A stretch of DNA of 64,000 bases from Rhododendron vialii. Lineage: Eukaryota > Streptophyta > Magnoliopsida > Ericales > Ericaceae. Positions 31,746 through 43,241 of the stretch are shown piece by piece. Positions within the stretch are counted from its first letter, which is position 1; the number at the start of each line of letters is the position of its first letter. Position numbers and translations under genes: made by a program. A model generated the notes under the pieces. The model searched no databases. It was not told the DNA's origin and saw nothing but the letters and a program-made list of their open reading frames with translations. The stretch lies in contig NC_080563.1 of the NCBI RefSeq assembly GCF_030253575.1, positions 36,379,001 through 36,443,000 of the forward strand, written 5' to 3'.

Positions 31746-31942
31746 GGAACAGGAATGGTATTGTGCAGGTGGTGCACAACATGTGTTGTGCACCATCCAA
31801 GCTGTCGATCCATTCGACAAGTTAACGGTTCAAATTTCATCTCTATCATGTAGCATTTGAACCGTTCATTGCTGAGGCTGTTGGAGTTGCCGAACGGACA
31901 GCTCGAATGATGCACGGCACGGTGCTGCAATCCCCCGGTTCC
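31746..31942. mobile_element. hAT-like MITE
   Basis: A 197-bp foldback unit begins GGAACAGGAATGG and ends CCCCCGGTTCC. It is flanked by AAAATAAC and AGAATAAC (8 bp, one mismatch). The inside contains reverse-complementary halves around ACGGTTCAAAT / ATTTGAACCGT. A related half-copy lies at about 51893-52020, upstream of another PUP gene. Confidence 0.6.
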
Positions 31943-31994
31943 AGAATAACACAACTCAATAAATATGAGATTGTCGGATTTCGTTGTGATGCCA

Positions 31995-32075
31995 TTTTTT
32001 CCTCCTCCTTTAATCTTCGTTATCCTTTTAGAGATCAATAAAATCTTCTCTTCGCTTAGCGGGGAAAAAAAACCA
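31995..32075 (+). repeat. LINE 3' tail
   Basis: TTTAATCTTCGTTATCC, then GATCAATAAAATCTTC and a run of A at about 32065-32071, closely resembles the LINE 3' ends at 36270-36330 and 36540-36610. It lies 160 bp upstream of a PUP start codon. Confidence 0.5.
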
Positions 32076-32227
32076 CACACACGCACTCAACTTCGTGTCT
32101 AGTCTATATATCTTGAATTGGGCTTCTCTCTACACTGCGTTTTAGGGCCATCTTGCGCTACCCCAACTACTCTTGGAGCTACAGATACGCACAATTCTTC
32201 CTCCGTCCATACTACCAGTCTACTACA

Positions 32228-32947
32228 ATGGTGGAAATGGAAAAAAACGCCAACAAAAAATCGAAGAGGGCTCTACTCCTACTAAACGTCATCTTCCTCG
32301 CCATCGGAGCCTGCGGCGGCCCCATGGTCATGCGCCTCTACTTCCTCCACGGCGGCAGCCGGCTATGGCTCGAGAGCTGGTTGGAAACCGGCGGCTGGCC
32401 CGTCACTTTCATCCCACTCCTCATAGCCTACCTCCGCCGCCGCCGGAAAGAGGGCTCCCCCGCGAAGCTCTACTTCATGGGAGGACCGGTGTTTGTGGCG
32501 GCCGCCGTCATCGGCCTCCTCACCGGGCTCGACGACTACATCTATTCCTACGGGGTGGACCGCCTCCCCATATCGACCGTCTCTCTGGTGCTCGCCTCCC
32601 ACCTGGCTTTCACCGCGCTCTTCGCGTTTATTCTGGTGAAGCAGAGGTTCACTCCGTATTCGATCAACGCCGTGTTTTTGCTAATCGTCGGAGCGGGGGT
32701 TCTGGCTCTTCACTCGAGCGGCGACCGGCCCGAGGGGGAGTCGAACAAGGAGTATTTTCTGGGGTTCTTCATGACGCTGGCGGCCGCGATTTTGTACGGA
32801 TTTGTGTTGCCGTTGGTGGAGCTGACGTACAAGAAGGCAAAGCAGGCCATTACTTATACCCTGGTGTTGGAGATTCAGTTGGTTATGTGTTTCTTTGCTA
32901 CTCTGTTCTGCACCATTGGCATGCTTATCAACAAGGACTTCAAGGTA

Positions 32948-32985
<38 letters not shown>

Positions 32986-35900
32986 TGGCATGCTTATCAT
33001 CAAGGACTTCAAGGTAACCCCTCTCTCTCTCTCTCTCTGTGGCAACAATTGTGGCAGACCTTGTTGTGATTGTCTGAGTGTTGAGTGAGAACCTTGTTGA
33101 GAAGTTTGTCCTCGATTGGGATATGCTGTTATGCTCAAGTTCCCTTTAGTCTCTCGAAAACGATTCGTTCCAGTATTGATAAAATTCCTCTTCGTTGCTA
33201 GAGCTTAAAAAACAGTTCAGAAACACAAGAAACTCCTCGATTGGGATATGCTGTTATGTTCAAGTTCCCTTTAGTCTCTCGAAAACGATTCGTTCCAGTA
33301 TTGATAAAATTCCTCTTTGTTGCTAGAGCTTAAAAAACAGTTTAGAAACACAAGAAACACCAGGATCGAATTTGGAATCGTGATTCCATTTAGACTTATT
33401 ATTCTCTTCGGTTTCTGGGAATGAAAATATGGGAATACTAGTGAATGCCCGTGCCTAAAGGCGCAGCGCAACATTTTTTGAATACAACTAAAATGAATTA
33501 CAAAACTTATTGACCACCCCTGCCAACGAAACTGATTTATACGGGAAGATTTGTTTTCTTAAATTAGGTTCATGCCTGTGCCTAAAGTCACGGCCCAAAC
33601 GATCGCACGCACAAATAGACATTGGACTCACATGCAATATATCAACCTTTGCCCAACGAACCCAGCTACGCAAAAAAAGAAAAAAAACCCAAGCATATTC
33701 ATAGGAATTCCCCGTGCTTAAAGCCACAACGCGACATAATAGCGAGTTTGCAACTATCCAAAATTACAAATGGGCCTGACAAAGACAAACAACAGCAAAG
33801 TAAAAAAATGGTCCCGCCACCTCAGACATGAACAACAAAAAAAAAACCCGGTTCCATCGCCTAAACGATCGAAATAGATACATTAGAACTGACAATATGA
33901 TATTGTTGTGGTTTCCTACGTTCACCCAATAACTCCCTAGCAACCCCTTGGCTCTTGAAAAACACCTTAGTGATTGCTCTGTCCAGAATGAAATAGATTA
34001 ATTTGCTCATCAGCTGAAAATTAACACAAATACAATTGCACAGTCATGTTGAACACCTTAAATAGTAAGAGAGTTCAAATATCACAATTTTCGTTAGGAT
34101 TTCTAAGGAGCTAGCAAACAATTTTTTCGAGAAAATTAATTTCAGGAGATAAGCAACATGTACCAACCGATATATGACAAAGCAACACATACTCAAATGA
34201 GAAAAAGGTCCAACCTTAAAACTTTGCATATCTAACACATAAAATAGAAGAAGTCAAGATCACTAACCCTCTTTTCCCTTGCCAAAGTCATTGAGAGTCC
34301 ACCTTCTGAGAGGCTTTTCGATGTCAGTTATTGAGAGTCCACCTTCTTTTCTCCACAGTTGTTACCTCTGAAGAAGCCTGCAAGCCATAATTAACAACAC
34401 ACCCACAATCAGATTAATCTCGAAGGAGTTATGATCTAAACATATGGGTAAAGTAACTGGGAACGAAAAAAGACTTGAACACATATCTCGGAGGAGTAAC
34501 AATAAAAATTATCATCAACATTTTCTCAATAAAAAAACTTGAACACATAACCAATACATGACAAAGCAACATTTTCTCAATATTTTTTTTTACCTTTGTT
34601 GATATCAATTATCATCAACCAATCATAGATACAGACTTGCGCATGACTTAAATATTATAACTAATCCAGGGAGATGACAATTCCACTCTACCGTTAATTT
34701 CATCTAACAAGACATATATAGTGTCAAAGCTAATTTATATAATAAAATACAAGGGTGTGGGGACAAGTTGTTGGAACGGTTCAGATTCATTTGATCCAAA
34801 AGCTGTAATGCATTCTCCCACTTCTTGATTAAGTGCCCATGATTTTCACCTAAATTACACAACTGTCATCCTCTTTCACATTTTTTTTAGCAAGTGCCGT
34901 AGGCACGAGCAATTTCAACCACAATGCACAGTGTCGTAGGCATGAACAAACACTAATTAATTAATATTGTACTTAGACTCAAGAGTGATGTAGTAAAAAC
35001 CGCTAGGCGCTAAATCGAACGGAAAGGGACGCTTAGTGCTTAGGCGCTGACTAATTGCTCTCTTAGAATCTAGGCTGCCGAGACGCCGACTAGCTGACAT
35101 CCTAATAATTTAGGCATTGGACCACTGCACAACGCCTAGACAAGAATTAGTCGGCCAACTCTTTAGAACACTAGGCAAGAGAAAGTTAAAGAATAAATCC
35201 ATCCTATGTGGCCGAACCCACTCCTAGTCAAATGGGACGACCAGAGTTTGTAATTTGAGCATCTAATTGGTTGTTAAATATCAGGTCACATCACATAACA
35301 TTAATGTTACATCATGTGATTTTGGGTCAAGCCTGAAGATCGATAAGATCTGATATTGAATTTTTTGTGTGACCATCTCATCCAATACTTTATTTGACCT
35401 ATCTTTCCTATTTTATTCATGAAAGGGGTTTTGGAAGGTTCAATTATTCCTGCCAACTCCAACTTAATACTCTATTTTTGCCAATAATTTTTAAACACTC
35501 ATTTCGGACCACTTTCTTACAAAATTTAAAGCATCATTTCTAGATTTTTATTGATAGTACTTAATAGTGGTCTCATTTTAAAGGAAGAGTGAATATTTAT
35601 ATAATGGTACTAAAGTCGATAATGAGAAATAAAGTACACATACTCATCTGCCGAATAAATTAAATGAAATATGGAGAAGGTGAATCAATAATAAAATAGA
35701 GGATATACTCCATAAGTTTACACTCCATCTTTGGAGTATGGAACATCCTGCCAAATAGAAGAAAAAATGGCCTTTCCTCTTCGCTTCTTTTCTAGGAGGC
35801 TCGGAAGACTCTGGATTTTGGTCTCAAGTTAGGCATTAAGCCCAGAGGGGGGAGGAATTTTTTGTTGAAGCGATTTGTTGAAATGTAGGAAAATGAATTA

Positions 35901-38900
35901 GCGGATAGAATTAATGCTCTTGATAACTTGGAGGAGGATGTTGATTTCGAGGATCTTGATAGTATCGAGGAAGGCGCCTCTCTTTTCTTGGAGTTTTAAC
36001 GTCGAGTCTTGCTGTCTTTTGGTTGCTCCCTTGGTTTGCATTTGTGCTCAATTTTCTCCTTCAAATTTAGGTAATTTTGGCTGTTTCTTTTGTTTAGGCT
36101 TGGTGTGCGGATGTCTTTGGTTTGGTTTCGGTGTTTTTGTCTCCGATTGCTTGTTTGGGGTTGAGGCTCGAGAGGTTCTTGGCTATTTTCATTTAGGTTT
36201 TTTCTTGTTTTCAGTTGGCGTCTTACCCTCTTTTAGGTCTTGGGTGGCTTTATGCTAGTGTGTCATTGTTCCTTTTAATCTTTGTAATCCTTTATAAAGA
36301 TTAATAAATTCTTTTGCTTAGAAAAAAAAAATAGAAGAAAAAATGGAAGATGGGTTAAAATTGTTTTTTTCCACCAAATTTTTGAGAATTAGAGATATAG
36401 AGTATAGGTTCCAATTCACCCTCCATTTCTCTATTTGAGAGGATCATTTTTGGAGGAAATACAATTCCAACCCATCCTTCATTTCCTCCTTCATTTGAGA
36501 GGATCAAGTTTGGTACTCTGGGTGGCTTTATGCCGATATGCCCTTGTTCCTTTTAATCTTTGTAATCTTTTATAAAGATTAATAAATTCTTTTGCTTAGC
36601 AAAAAATAAAAAAGGTTTGGTACTCCAAATTTGAAGGATGGGACAAAAAATGGAGGATCTTTCCCATTCCACTATTCACCCTCTCCCCATCCTATTTTAT
36701 TCATCAAATAAGTTTTGATGCATATATTTTTTTTTATAAAAAATTGGTACCAATCTAAAGATATTTATAATATCTTCAAAAAAAAAGACCAATATTGTGT
36801 ATTTTTTTATCAAGCAAGAAAAATGAGAATTTGAATTTTGTAAGGGAAAGTGGTGAAGTTTGAGAGTACAGGTTTGGAGTTAGATTTATCAATACAATAC
36901 ATTATTTTGATACCCTCAAATGGAGAAACAGGGCGAAAATTGGTACCATTATTGAACAGGTGTGGACCAACTTACGTTACTTATTATCAACAAGAAAAAC
37001 AAAACCTAATATTCCACCAAATAACAAAGCCCGTATTTGATTGGTCATATTGTTGCAATCCAGTCGGTACCATCAAATTACTAGGACCACATTGCCCTGC
37101 TCGGTTTGAATGGTGGGAATTTTGAGAAAAAAATAGGGATGTGGCCCTATAATTCTTATGTTTAGAGCAAACGGAAATAAGAATGTGATTTCTGGTAACT
37201 TATACAACTAGGAATCACACTTGTAAGTGAAAATTTGATACCACGCTTATCTAACAATAATATTAGATTCTTGGCTCAATCCTTAAAATAATACTAATAA
37301 GTTGGGACTCTAGTAAATTTCAAAATACATTTTTTCTGATTAAGCTAATTGAATTAAAATCACTTTAGATACTGAATATCTAGGAATAATTTAGACTTAG
37401 TTTGGATGACAAGAATCTTGAGAATGAATGGAAATGTGACACCATACTTCCATGATTCCAACGTTTGGATTGGAAGGAATTAGATTAGGAATGTGATGCC
37501 ATACTCTCAGGATTTCCATGTTTGGGAGAGACAAGAATACGATTGTGATTCCTGACGACACATCCGACCAAGAATCACAGTACCAAATTGAGTGGGAATC
37601 TGATCCCTTCCTTACCCCATGGGAATCTTAGATTCTTGGCTAAAAAAAAGAAAAAAGAAATTACTGACTTTGATAAATTTCCAAAATAATTGATTCCTGC
37701 ATAAAATTACTGAATTAATCTCCACACTGGAATAATATTACTTCAGGTATTGTATTCGTAGGTATTTAATTCCTAGTAATCATATTTCTAATCCCACTTA
37801 ATAAAATTCCTAAGAATTTGATTTCTACTAATCACATTCATATTTCTACTGAAGATTCCACATATAGCTTTTAAACACAACTCCGAATGCAAATATATCT
37901 GCAACCGTTCGATAGAATGAATATGCATGTATCGAACGGTTCTGAACTTAATAGTACTTTACGCGGAGTTGAGTTTTCATATCATAAAATTGTCGGTCTG
38001 ACCAAAGCTAGGACCCAAATCAAAAGTTTTTTTTTGATCCTGACCCAAATCAAAAGTTGATTTCACTTTTTTTCAACTGAAAAGACATCACTTACCACGA
38101 GAAGGAGAGAGTAACATCTACCAAGAACTGGGTTTTCAAACCCGTGACCAAACCCAAGGCCATATATATACTCAACAATGCTGAGGCCCATTTTGCCTTA
38201 TGATTAAATCCCATGGGATTTTATATTTTTGTATATTTGTTTAATTGGTTTTGGCTTTGCTAGTTTTGCATTAATTTTTTCTTGGATTATTTGTTTGCCT
38301 CAACGAGAGAAATTTAAGAAGTAAAAACATATTATCAAAATTGTTAAAAAATTTACTAAGGACAAAAATAATTCAAAACTGACATATTATTTGAAATATT
38401 TGTCCTTATTTAAGAAAATTAATTTGGTTTAATTTTTTTATTTTTTTGTCTTCACTCGTAGAGACAAACTAAAAATCCACAAAAAATTGACTCAAAAGGA
38501 AAAAACGCGATAAAACTAAAATAAAGATAAAGACATTTCCAGATTCATTTTGAAGCCAAAAAAGGCCCTTAAGTACAAATACGACTAACTTTTACCATAA
38601 TGTTTTGCAGGCAATCCCGAGGGAGGCAAGAGATTTTGAACTTGGCGAAACAACATATTATGTGGTGCTGGTTTGCAGTGGCATAGTTTGGCAAGGTTTC
38701 TACCTAGGTGCAATAGGAGTCATCTTCGCTGGCTCATCACTGCTCTGTGCTGTCATTATCGCAACTCTACTCCCGGTGACCGAAATCCTAGCCGTTATTT
38801 TCTACAAGGAAAAGTTTACGGCAGAGAAAGGAGTTTGTCTCGTCCTCTCGCTATGGGGATTTCTTTCCTATTTCTATGGTGAGCTAAAAAATGAAAAGGA

Positions 38901-38970
38901 GAAGAGTGATCAACCTCAAACTCCAGAAGCAGAAATTCCACAGGCAATCAGTATTACGACTTCACCATGA
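32228..38970 (+). CDS. PUP: Purine permease family transporter (two exons, long intron)
   Basis: The exons are 32228-32944 (239 codons) and 38611-38970 (119 codons plus TGA), joined in phase 0. The product is 358 residues, or 355 if the Met at 32237 is used, which matches the start of the paralogue at 52884 better. Exon 1 has [32 protein letters not shown] and [14 protein letters not shown]. Exon 2 has [31 protein letters not shown] and [10 protein letters not shown]. It is expected to be a membrane transporter of purine-type substrates. The 5,666-bp intron is the longest of the array and contains a duplicated donor, tandem repeats and LINE tails. Upstream lie a MITE, a LINE tail and the nested retrotransposons. 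No disabling change is seen. Confidence 0.9.
32945..33013 (+). repeat. Duplicated exon end and second 5' splice site
   Basis: The last part of exon 1 (ATTGGCATGCTTATCA, then CAAGGACTTCAAGGTAACC) is copied 69 bp downstream after a CT repeat, with one substitution. Two equivalent donors result, at 32945 and 33014. The 69-bp interval is in frame, has no stop and would add 23 residues ending GMLIIKDFK if the second donor is used. Confidence 0.85.
33111..33359 (+). repeat. 125-bp tandem duplication in PUP intron
   Basis: A unit starting CTCGATTGGGATATGCTG at 33111 recurs at 33236 with only about three differences. It is non-coding and lies near the 5' side of the long PUP intron. The near identity implies a recent duplication. 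Confidence 0.9.
33360..35789. other. PUP intron interior, no gene
   Basis: AT-rich intron sequence. A cluster of GGCGC-containing units at about 34998-35170 (CTAGGCGCTAAATC, CTTAGGCGCTGAC) looks like a degenerate short repeat element. Open frames are short and overlap on both strands. Confidence 0.45.
35790..36333 (+). repeat. LINE 3' end fragment
   Basis: A short coding end ([17 protein letters not shown] followed by a stop) is succeeded by a T/G-rich non-coding region. It finishes with CTTTGTAATCC, AAAGATTAATAAATTC and a poly-A run at about 36324-36332, as expected for a 5'-truncated LINE inserted in the intron on the plus strand. Confidence 0.55.
36524..36614 (+). repeat. Second LINE 3' tail
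   Basis: Repeats the last 90 bases of the 35790-36333 element (GGTGGCTTTATGCCG ... AATAAATTCTTTTGC) followed by an A-rich run. It is a severely truncated insertion or a local duplication. Confidence 0.6.
36615..38610. other. PUP intron interior, no gene
   Basis: AT-rich, with several imperfect inverted stretches (for example AAGAATCACAG / AGGAATCACACTT around 37200-37600) that suggest decayed MITEs. It ends in the exon-2 acceptor TGTTTTGCAG at 38601-38610. No coding frame is supported. Confidence 0.45.
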
Positions 38971-39599
38971 ATGACTTCAGATCTGTATTGTTGAATGTTG
39001 TGCTTGAAATCAATGTAGAACTTGGCCTAGCGTATTTATATGAAATTTGTTTTGCCGATTAAAAAAAAATTACCTCAAAAATTACAAAGAGGGTCCTGTG
39101 AAAATAGCCAGTATCGAATTTGGAAGTAAAATGCTATGAGCGAAGCAGAATGAAAGAAAGTAGTATTTGACATACATTGTTTACATGATCTTGTGCTTGG
39201 AAATTTCATTAATTTTTCTCTCTTTTGCTTGTTGAGAAAGGGTTTGCTTGGTTTATATTGAATGACTTGCAATGATCGCAAATGAAGGAGCTGCAACTTG
39301 ATATATATGTTGTGAAAGTAAGATGGACTCAATGGTAAGTGAATAGATTATCCTCCCAATGACGAGGTAATTAGATGACCAAAATTCCCAAGTTAAAAGG
39401 ATTGGTTTAGCCAACAAATGACAAGACATCTTGCTCTCGTTGGAAATACATATATTTTGAGGATATCAGGGTTCTTAAGTTTCTTAAGTTTAAAATGAAC
39501 AACAGTTGCAAGATGGGTAATCCTTAAAATAGGAAGGGTATTGGATTGTCTGATGCTCAAGTTGGGGGAGGGATCACTTTGTTCTTTTTGCATAGTTAG
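38971..39599. other. PUP 3' flank, no gene
   Basis: 3' flank of the PUP gene. It starts with the same ATGACTTCAGAT ... TGTTGTGCTTGAAAT stretch that follows the first PUP copy, showing that the downstream regions are also paralogous. No coding frame is recognised. Confidence 0.5.
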
Positions 39600-42227
39600 A
39601 GCTTAAAAAAAAATTGAAAAGTAAAAAATGTAGTGGGTTCTTTCTTGCATGGGACTTGGAATTTGCGAGGTATTTATTAGTTGCTTGAATTGAGGCATGT
39701 TGGCATTGTTTGGGTATTTTGTGGATTGTTAGTTCTTTATGCTAGCTTGTTAATGCATGTAACTATGGCACTTGCACCTCTGCAATTCACGTCTATTTGG
39801 GCTTAGTTTGCTTGTGAGTGTCGTTTGAACGTTCTCAATGGCTAGATTAGTGGAGACTTATGCCCTAGTGAGCTTTCAAGCCTTATCTTTTATTGGAGTG
39901 ATGTCACGTAACTTCTTAGTATGTCAACAGAAAGAATATACTTGTTAAAGGTCTCATTATTCTTGATTGCTAAGCATTGGAATTTATTAAAAAAATCTCT
40001 TGGGTTTTGGTTTGCCACATGGATGTTACACCCCTGTGAGAGGATTATAAGCATTTTCTTGATATTTGAGCCGGTTCGTTCCTTTATTTTCACATTTATT
40101 CCTTGCAAGCCACTTTGAGCCTTTCATTCTTAGCCTTTTCTTGGTTAGCTCCACCCTCCATATTGTATTTGGAGAAAGGCAAGAATGTAACGGTAAATTT
40201 TTTGGGTAGTTTGTGAATTTTTGTGCCTGAATTGGTGGTGTCTCTTTAAAAAAAAAAAGAAATACTACAAAAGAAAAAAGAAGAAGCAGAAAGGGGCACC
40301 AATATATTTGAAAAGGAGGAATTGTGCTTTATGGTTGAAGAATGTTGAAAGGTTAGAAGGAGAGATAAGGTGGAGTTGAAAAAAGAGAAGAAAATAGGCG
40401 CACATTATTAAATTAGCCTTAAGTTGTTTGCCTATTTTCGGACACTTGATATTTTACCCTAACCTTGAAATATTTTTTTTTTCTTTACCTAACATTACTA
40501 CCGAAATTAAAGTCATATTTGATCCTTGGGGTGATGGGAAGTGGATTGATGGATGTGAGAGTGAGTTCCAATGCTTGGTGTTCTGTCCATGAGACCGTGT
40601 GTCCACCATATTAAACGTTCTTTTCGTGTCATAGTGTGCGAAGTGTTTTGCTTTCAATTACATAACTTTCAAACCGCACACTTGAGAGTTCATAATGCAT
40701 CTTGTTTCGAGCGATTTTATTTGTGAGTGCATGACACTGTGAGAATTGAAGTCGAAGCTCGGTCCGGAGAGAACTTTTAGTGACATGTCATTGGTGACTA
40801 ACTCCAACTGTTCACACACGCTAAATTAGGTGCCATGGTTTATATGCATGTCTTCATAGCATTTTGAACTGATGTTGCCTAATATACTTGTGCAATGCCT
40901 TTGTGCCTTGGCTTGAGAGACTGATGAGTTACTTGCACGTTGTGGGTTCCGTGTAAGAGGATTCACAGTGTTTTGTGGGTGATCACTACTGAAAACCCTC
41001 ACGAGACTTCACTCGTCCTACCGGGGCTGCCCGAGGGTTTAAAAGAACTATCTATTTTAATTTGTCTTCATTAGTTTTTCTATTCTTTTCTTTGCTAGGG
41101 ACTAGCAAAGTGTAAGTTGGGGGGCGTGATAATTACCGAAATATTGATATTTTGACTTTCCAAATTACACTTGTTAGTTATTTATATTTGTTATCTGATA
41201 TTTATTTTGCTTTTATTTTATTTATAGGTTGATCGAGTTCATTGCCCAAAATAATGGATAAAAATAAGAGTTTAATGAAGTTTGGGGTTAAAGCGCAGAA
41301 TGATTCAAAGTTGGATGGTTAATTTATTAAAGCATGAAGTTCAAGGGGCTGAATGTAATTAATGCTTGAAATCCTTTATAAGCAATGGAAACCTACTGAC
41401 TTGGCGTCGGCAGCTTGTAGGCGTGGATTGCCGTGGAGCGACGGAAGTACGAAAGCCAACAGTGAACAAGCAAAGTTCTTGTTGTCATGGAGGCTAAATC
41501 AAGATTAAGTTGTCTCTTTCCTATGAGCGGCTAAACCGCTTTCTAGGGTGTAGATGAAGCTCGAACTCTGAGTAATACTATCTATGTTTTGATTTGGGTT
41601 TTATTATTCGAATCGCGGTTGTATGATTATTCAGAATTTATTACTATTATTCTTTCCACCAAATCGTGTGCATGAATTTCTAGGTTTTATATATGCACGT
41701 TCATACAACGGTTTTAATTGTTTTATGATAACTGGTTAGATGGATTATACTATGTAAGACGAGTCGTGCTGGTAAGATGATCTGTGCTTGATTAGAGACG
41801 GTTCGTGCTGATAAGACGATTCGTGCTAAGTGGAGATAGTCCATGCCGATTGGTGATTCATAAATTATTTTTAGGAGATATCGCTAGGGCTTGCAATCCT
41901 ACAATATCCGGATTGATTCGAATATATGACCTACAATCGAAACATATTTAGGTTACGAAGGGGAATAGTGGATTCGAAACCCTAGAACTTTTTCCCATCA
42001 ATTCTTCTCCTACTTTTCTATCGTCTTTAATTTTAGTTCAATAGTTTTAAGAAACCAACAATCAATCAATCTTTTTTGCTCGGATTAATATAGAAATTAA
42101 TTGAAACAATTGCAATTTAGCCTTCGTAATCCCTGAGGACGATACTCGGAGTACTTACCGCTATCTTTTAGATAGTAGTAATTATTTTGTTTTATTAATT
42201 ATTTTTGATACGAAAACGACACGATCA
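39600..42227 (+). mobile_element. 3' remnant of an LTR retrotransposon with one LTR
   Basis: An LTR-like unit at 41127-42227 starts TGATAATTACCG and ends CGACACGATCA. Directly before it is a G-rich polypurine tract, AAGTTGGGGGGCG (41114-41126). The preceding 1.5 kb is non-coding and laid out like the post-integrase region of plant Gypsy elements (CACGAGACTTCACTCG, CCGAGGGTTTAAAAG). No integrase or second LTR was found, so the element is 5'-truncated. The left limit is approximate. Confidence 0.6.
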
Positions 42228-42386
42228 ATGTGCACTGCATCCAATCAACACACAGAAGGAATCCTGGTCGGTTTATCCAACTCTGCCCCAATACCGACAT
42301 TCACCTCAACTCTAAATCGTCTCCCAAGGGCGGAAGTACACCCACCATGGATTGGACTGTAGCCCAAATCCGCTTTAGAAACCCAA

Positions 42387-42414
42387 CCCCCCCCCCCCCC
42401 CCCCCCCCCCCCCC
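42387..42414 (+). repeat. Poly-C run (28 nt)
   Basis: An uninterrupted run of 28 C. The opposite strand is poly-G with quadruplex-forming potential. It sits between the LTR remnant and a Stowaway MITE. Confidence 0.9.
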
Positions 42415-42435
42415 ACCAAAACCCAAAAGAAATTA

Positions 42436-42707
42436 CTCCCTCCGTCCCTTTTTTTGTGTCCAGTATTCTATTTTGGGCTGTCCCTTAATAAGTGTCTATT
42501 TTGTAAAGTTAGGGGGGTAAAAGTTAGTGTATTGTCTATTTTGTCCCTAAAAGTAGATTTTATTTTGAAAAGTTAGTGAGTAAAAGTGTAATGATAATGG
42601 GTAAGTAGGGAAAGTGGAGGAAAAAATTGATGTGAAAGGTGTAATGATGATGTCTTTTTAATAAGTTGGAGTTACGAAGCAGGACACTTAAAAAGGGACG
42701 GAGGGAG
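42436..42707. mobile_element. Stowaway (Tc1/mariner) MITE
   Basis: The 272-bp element has termini CTCCCTCCGTCCCTTTTT and AAAAAGGGACGGAGGGAG, inverted repeats flanked by TA on both sides. CTCCCTCCGT is the classic Stowaway end. It contains no coding sequence. Confidence 0.9.
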
Positions 42708-42812
42708 TATTATTATCTAGTTTTTAGTTTTTTATTAGTAGTGGAGTCAAGATTTTGATCTGAAGTGGCTGGCTTAGTAGTTATATATTTTTTATCGGAA
42801 CATATACTTATT

Positions 42813-43181
42813 CGGGGCGGTTTTGGGACACCTAAAAAATCACCCTTAAGTTTTTGATCAAAATTTGATGATCCAAATCATTCAATGTGTTTAAAACATA
42901 TTTTTAAGGGTATCCGTGTGAAATTAGCTCAAAATATGAATGAGAAGTGCTCGATCCAAACAGTTTTTCATAAAACAATATATATAGGCGTTATGGAAAA
43001 ATAATTTGGATCAAGCACTTTCTGGTCATATTTTGAGCTGATTTATCGCGGGTACCCTTAAAAATATGTTTTAAACATATTAAACGGTTCGGATCATAAA
43101 AATTTGATCGAAAACTATGAGATTAAGATTTGGGGCATTTTTTTAGGTATTTTTTAATTAGGTGTCTCCGGAACCGTCCCG
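42813..43181. mobile_element. Mutator-type foldback MITE
   Basis: A 369-bp element with long inverted arms, ends CGGGGCGGTTTTGGG and GGAACCGTCCCG, and a perfect 9-bp target duplication ATACTTATT (42804-42812 and 43182-43190). Nine-base duplications with long arms are the Mutator-like pattern. It has no transposase. Confidence 0.9.
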
Positions 43182-43241
43182 ATACTTATTATATCATAAA
43201 GTGTTTGTTTTCCAACACATTAAATTTATACATTGAAATAA

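Noticed and set aside
32173..33069. 298-codon frame overlapping a PUP exon in another frame
   Set aside because: It is an out-of-frame reading of the GC-rich exon 1 with no membrane segments. The overlapping frame carries all PUP motifs.
42230..42520. 96-codon frame with a poly-proline stretch
   Set aside because: The proline run is simply the poly-C tract, and the frame crosses into a Stowaway MITE.
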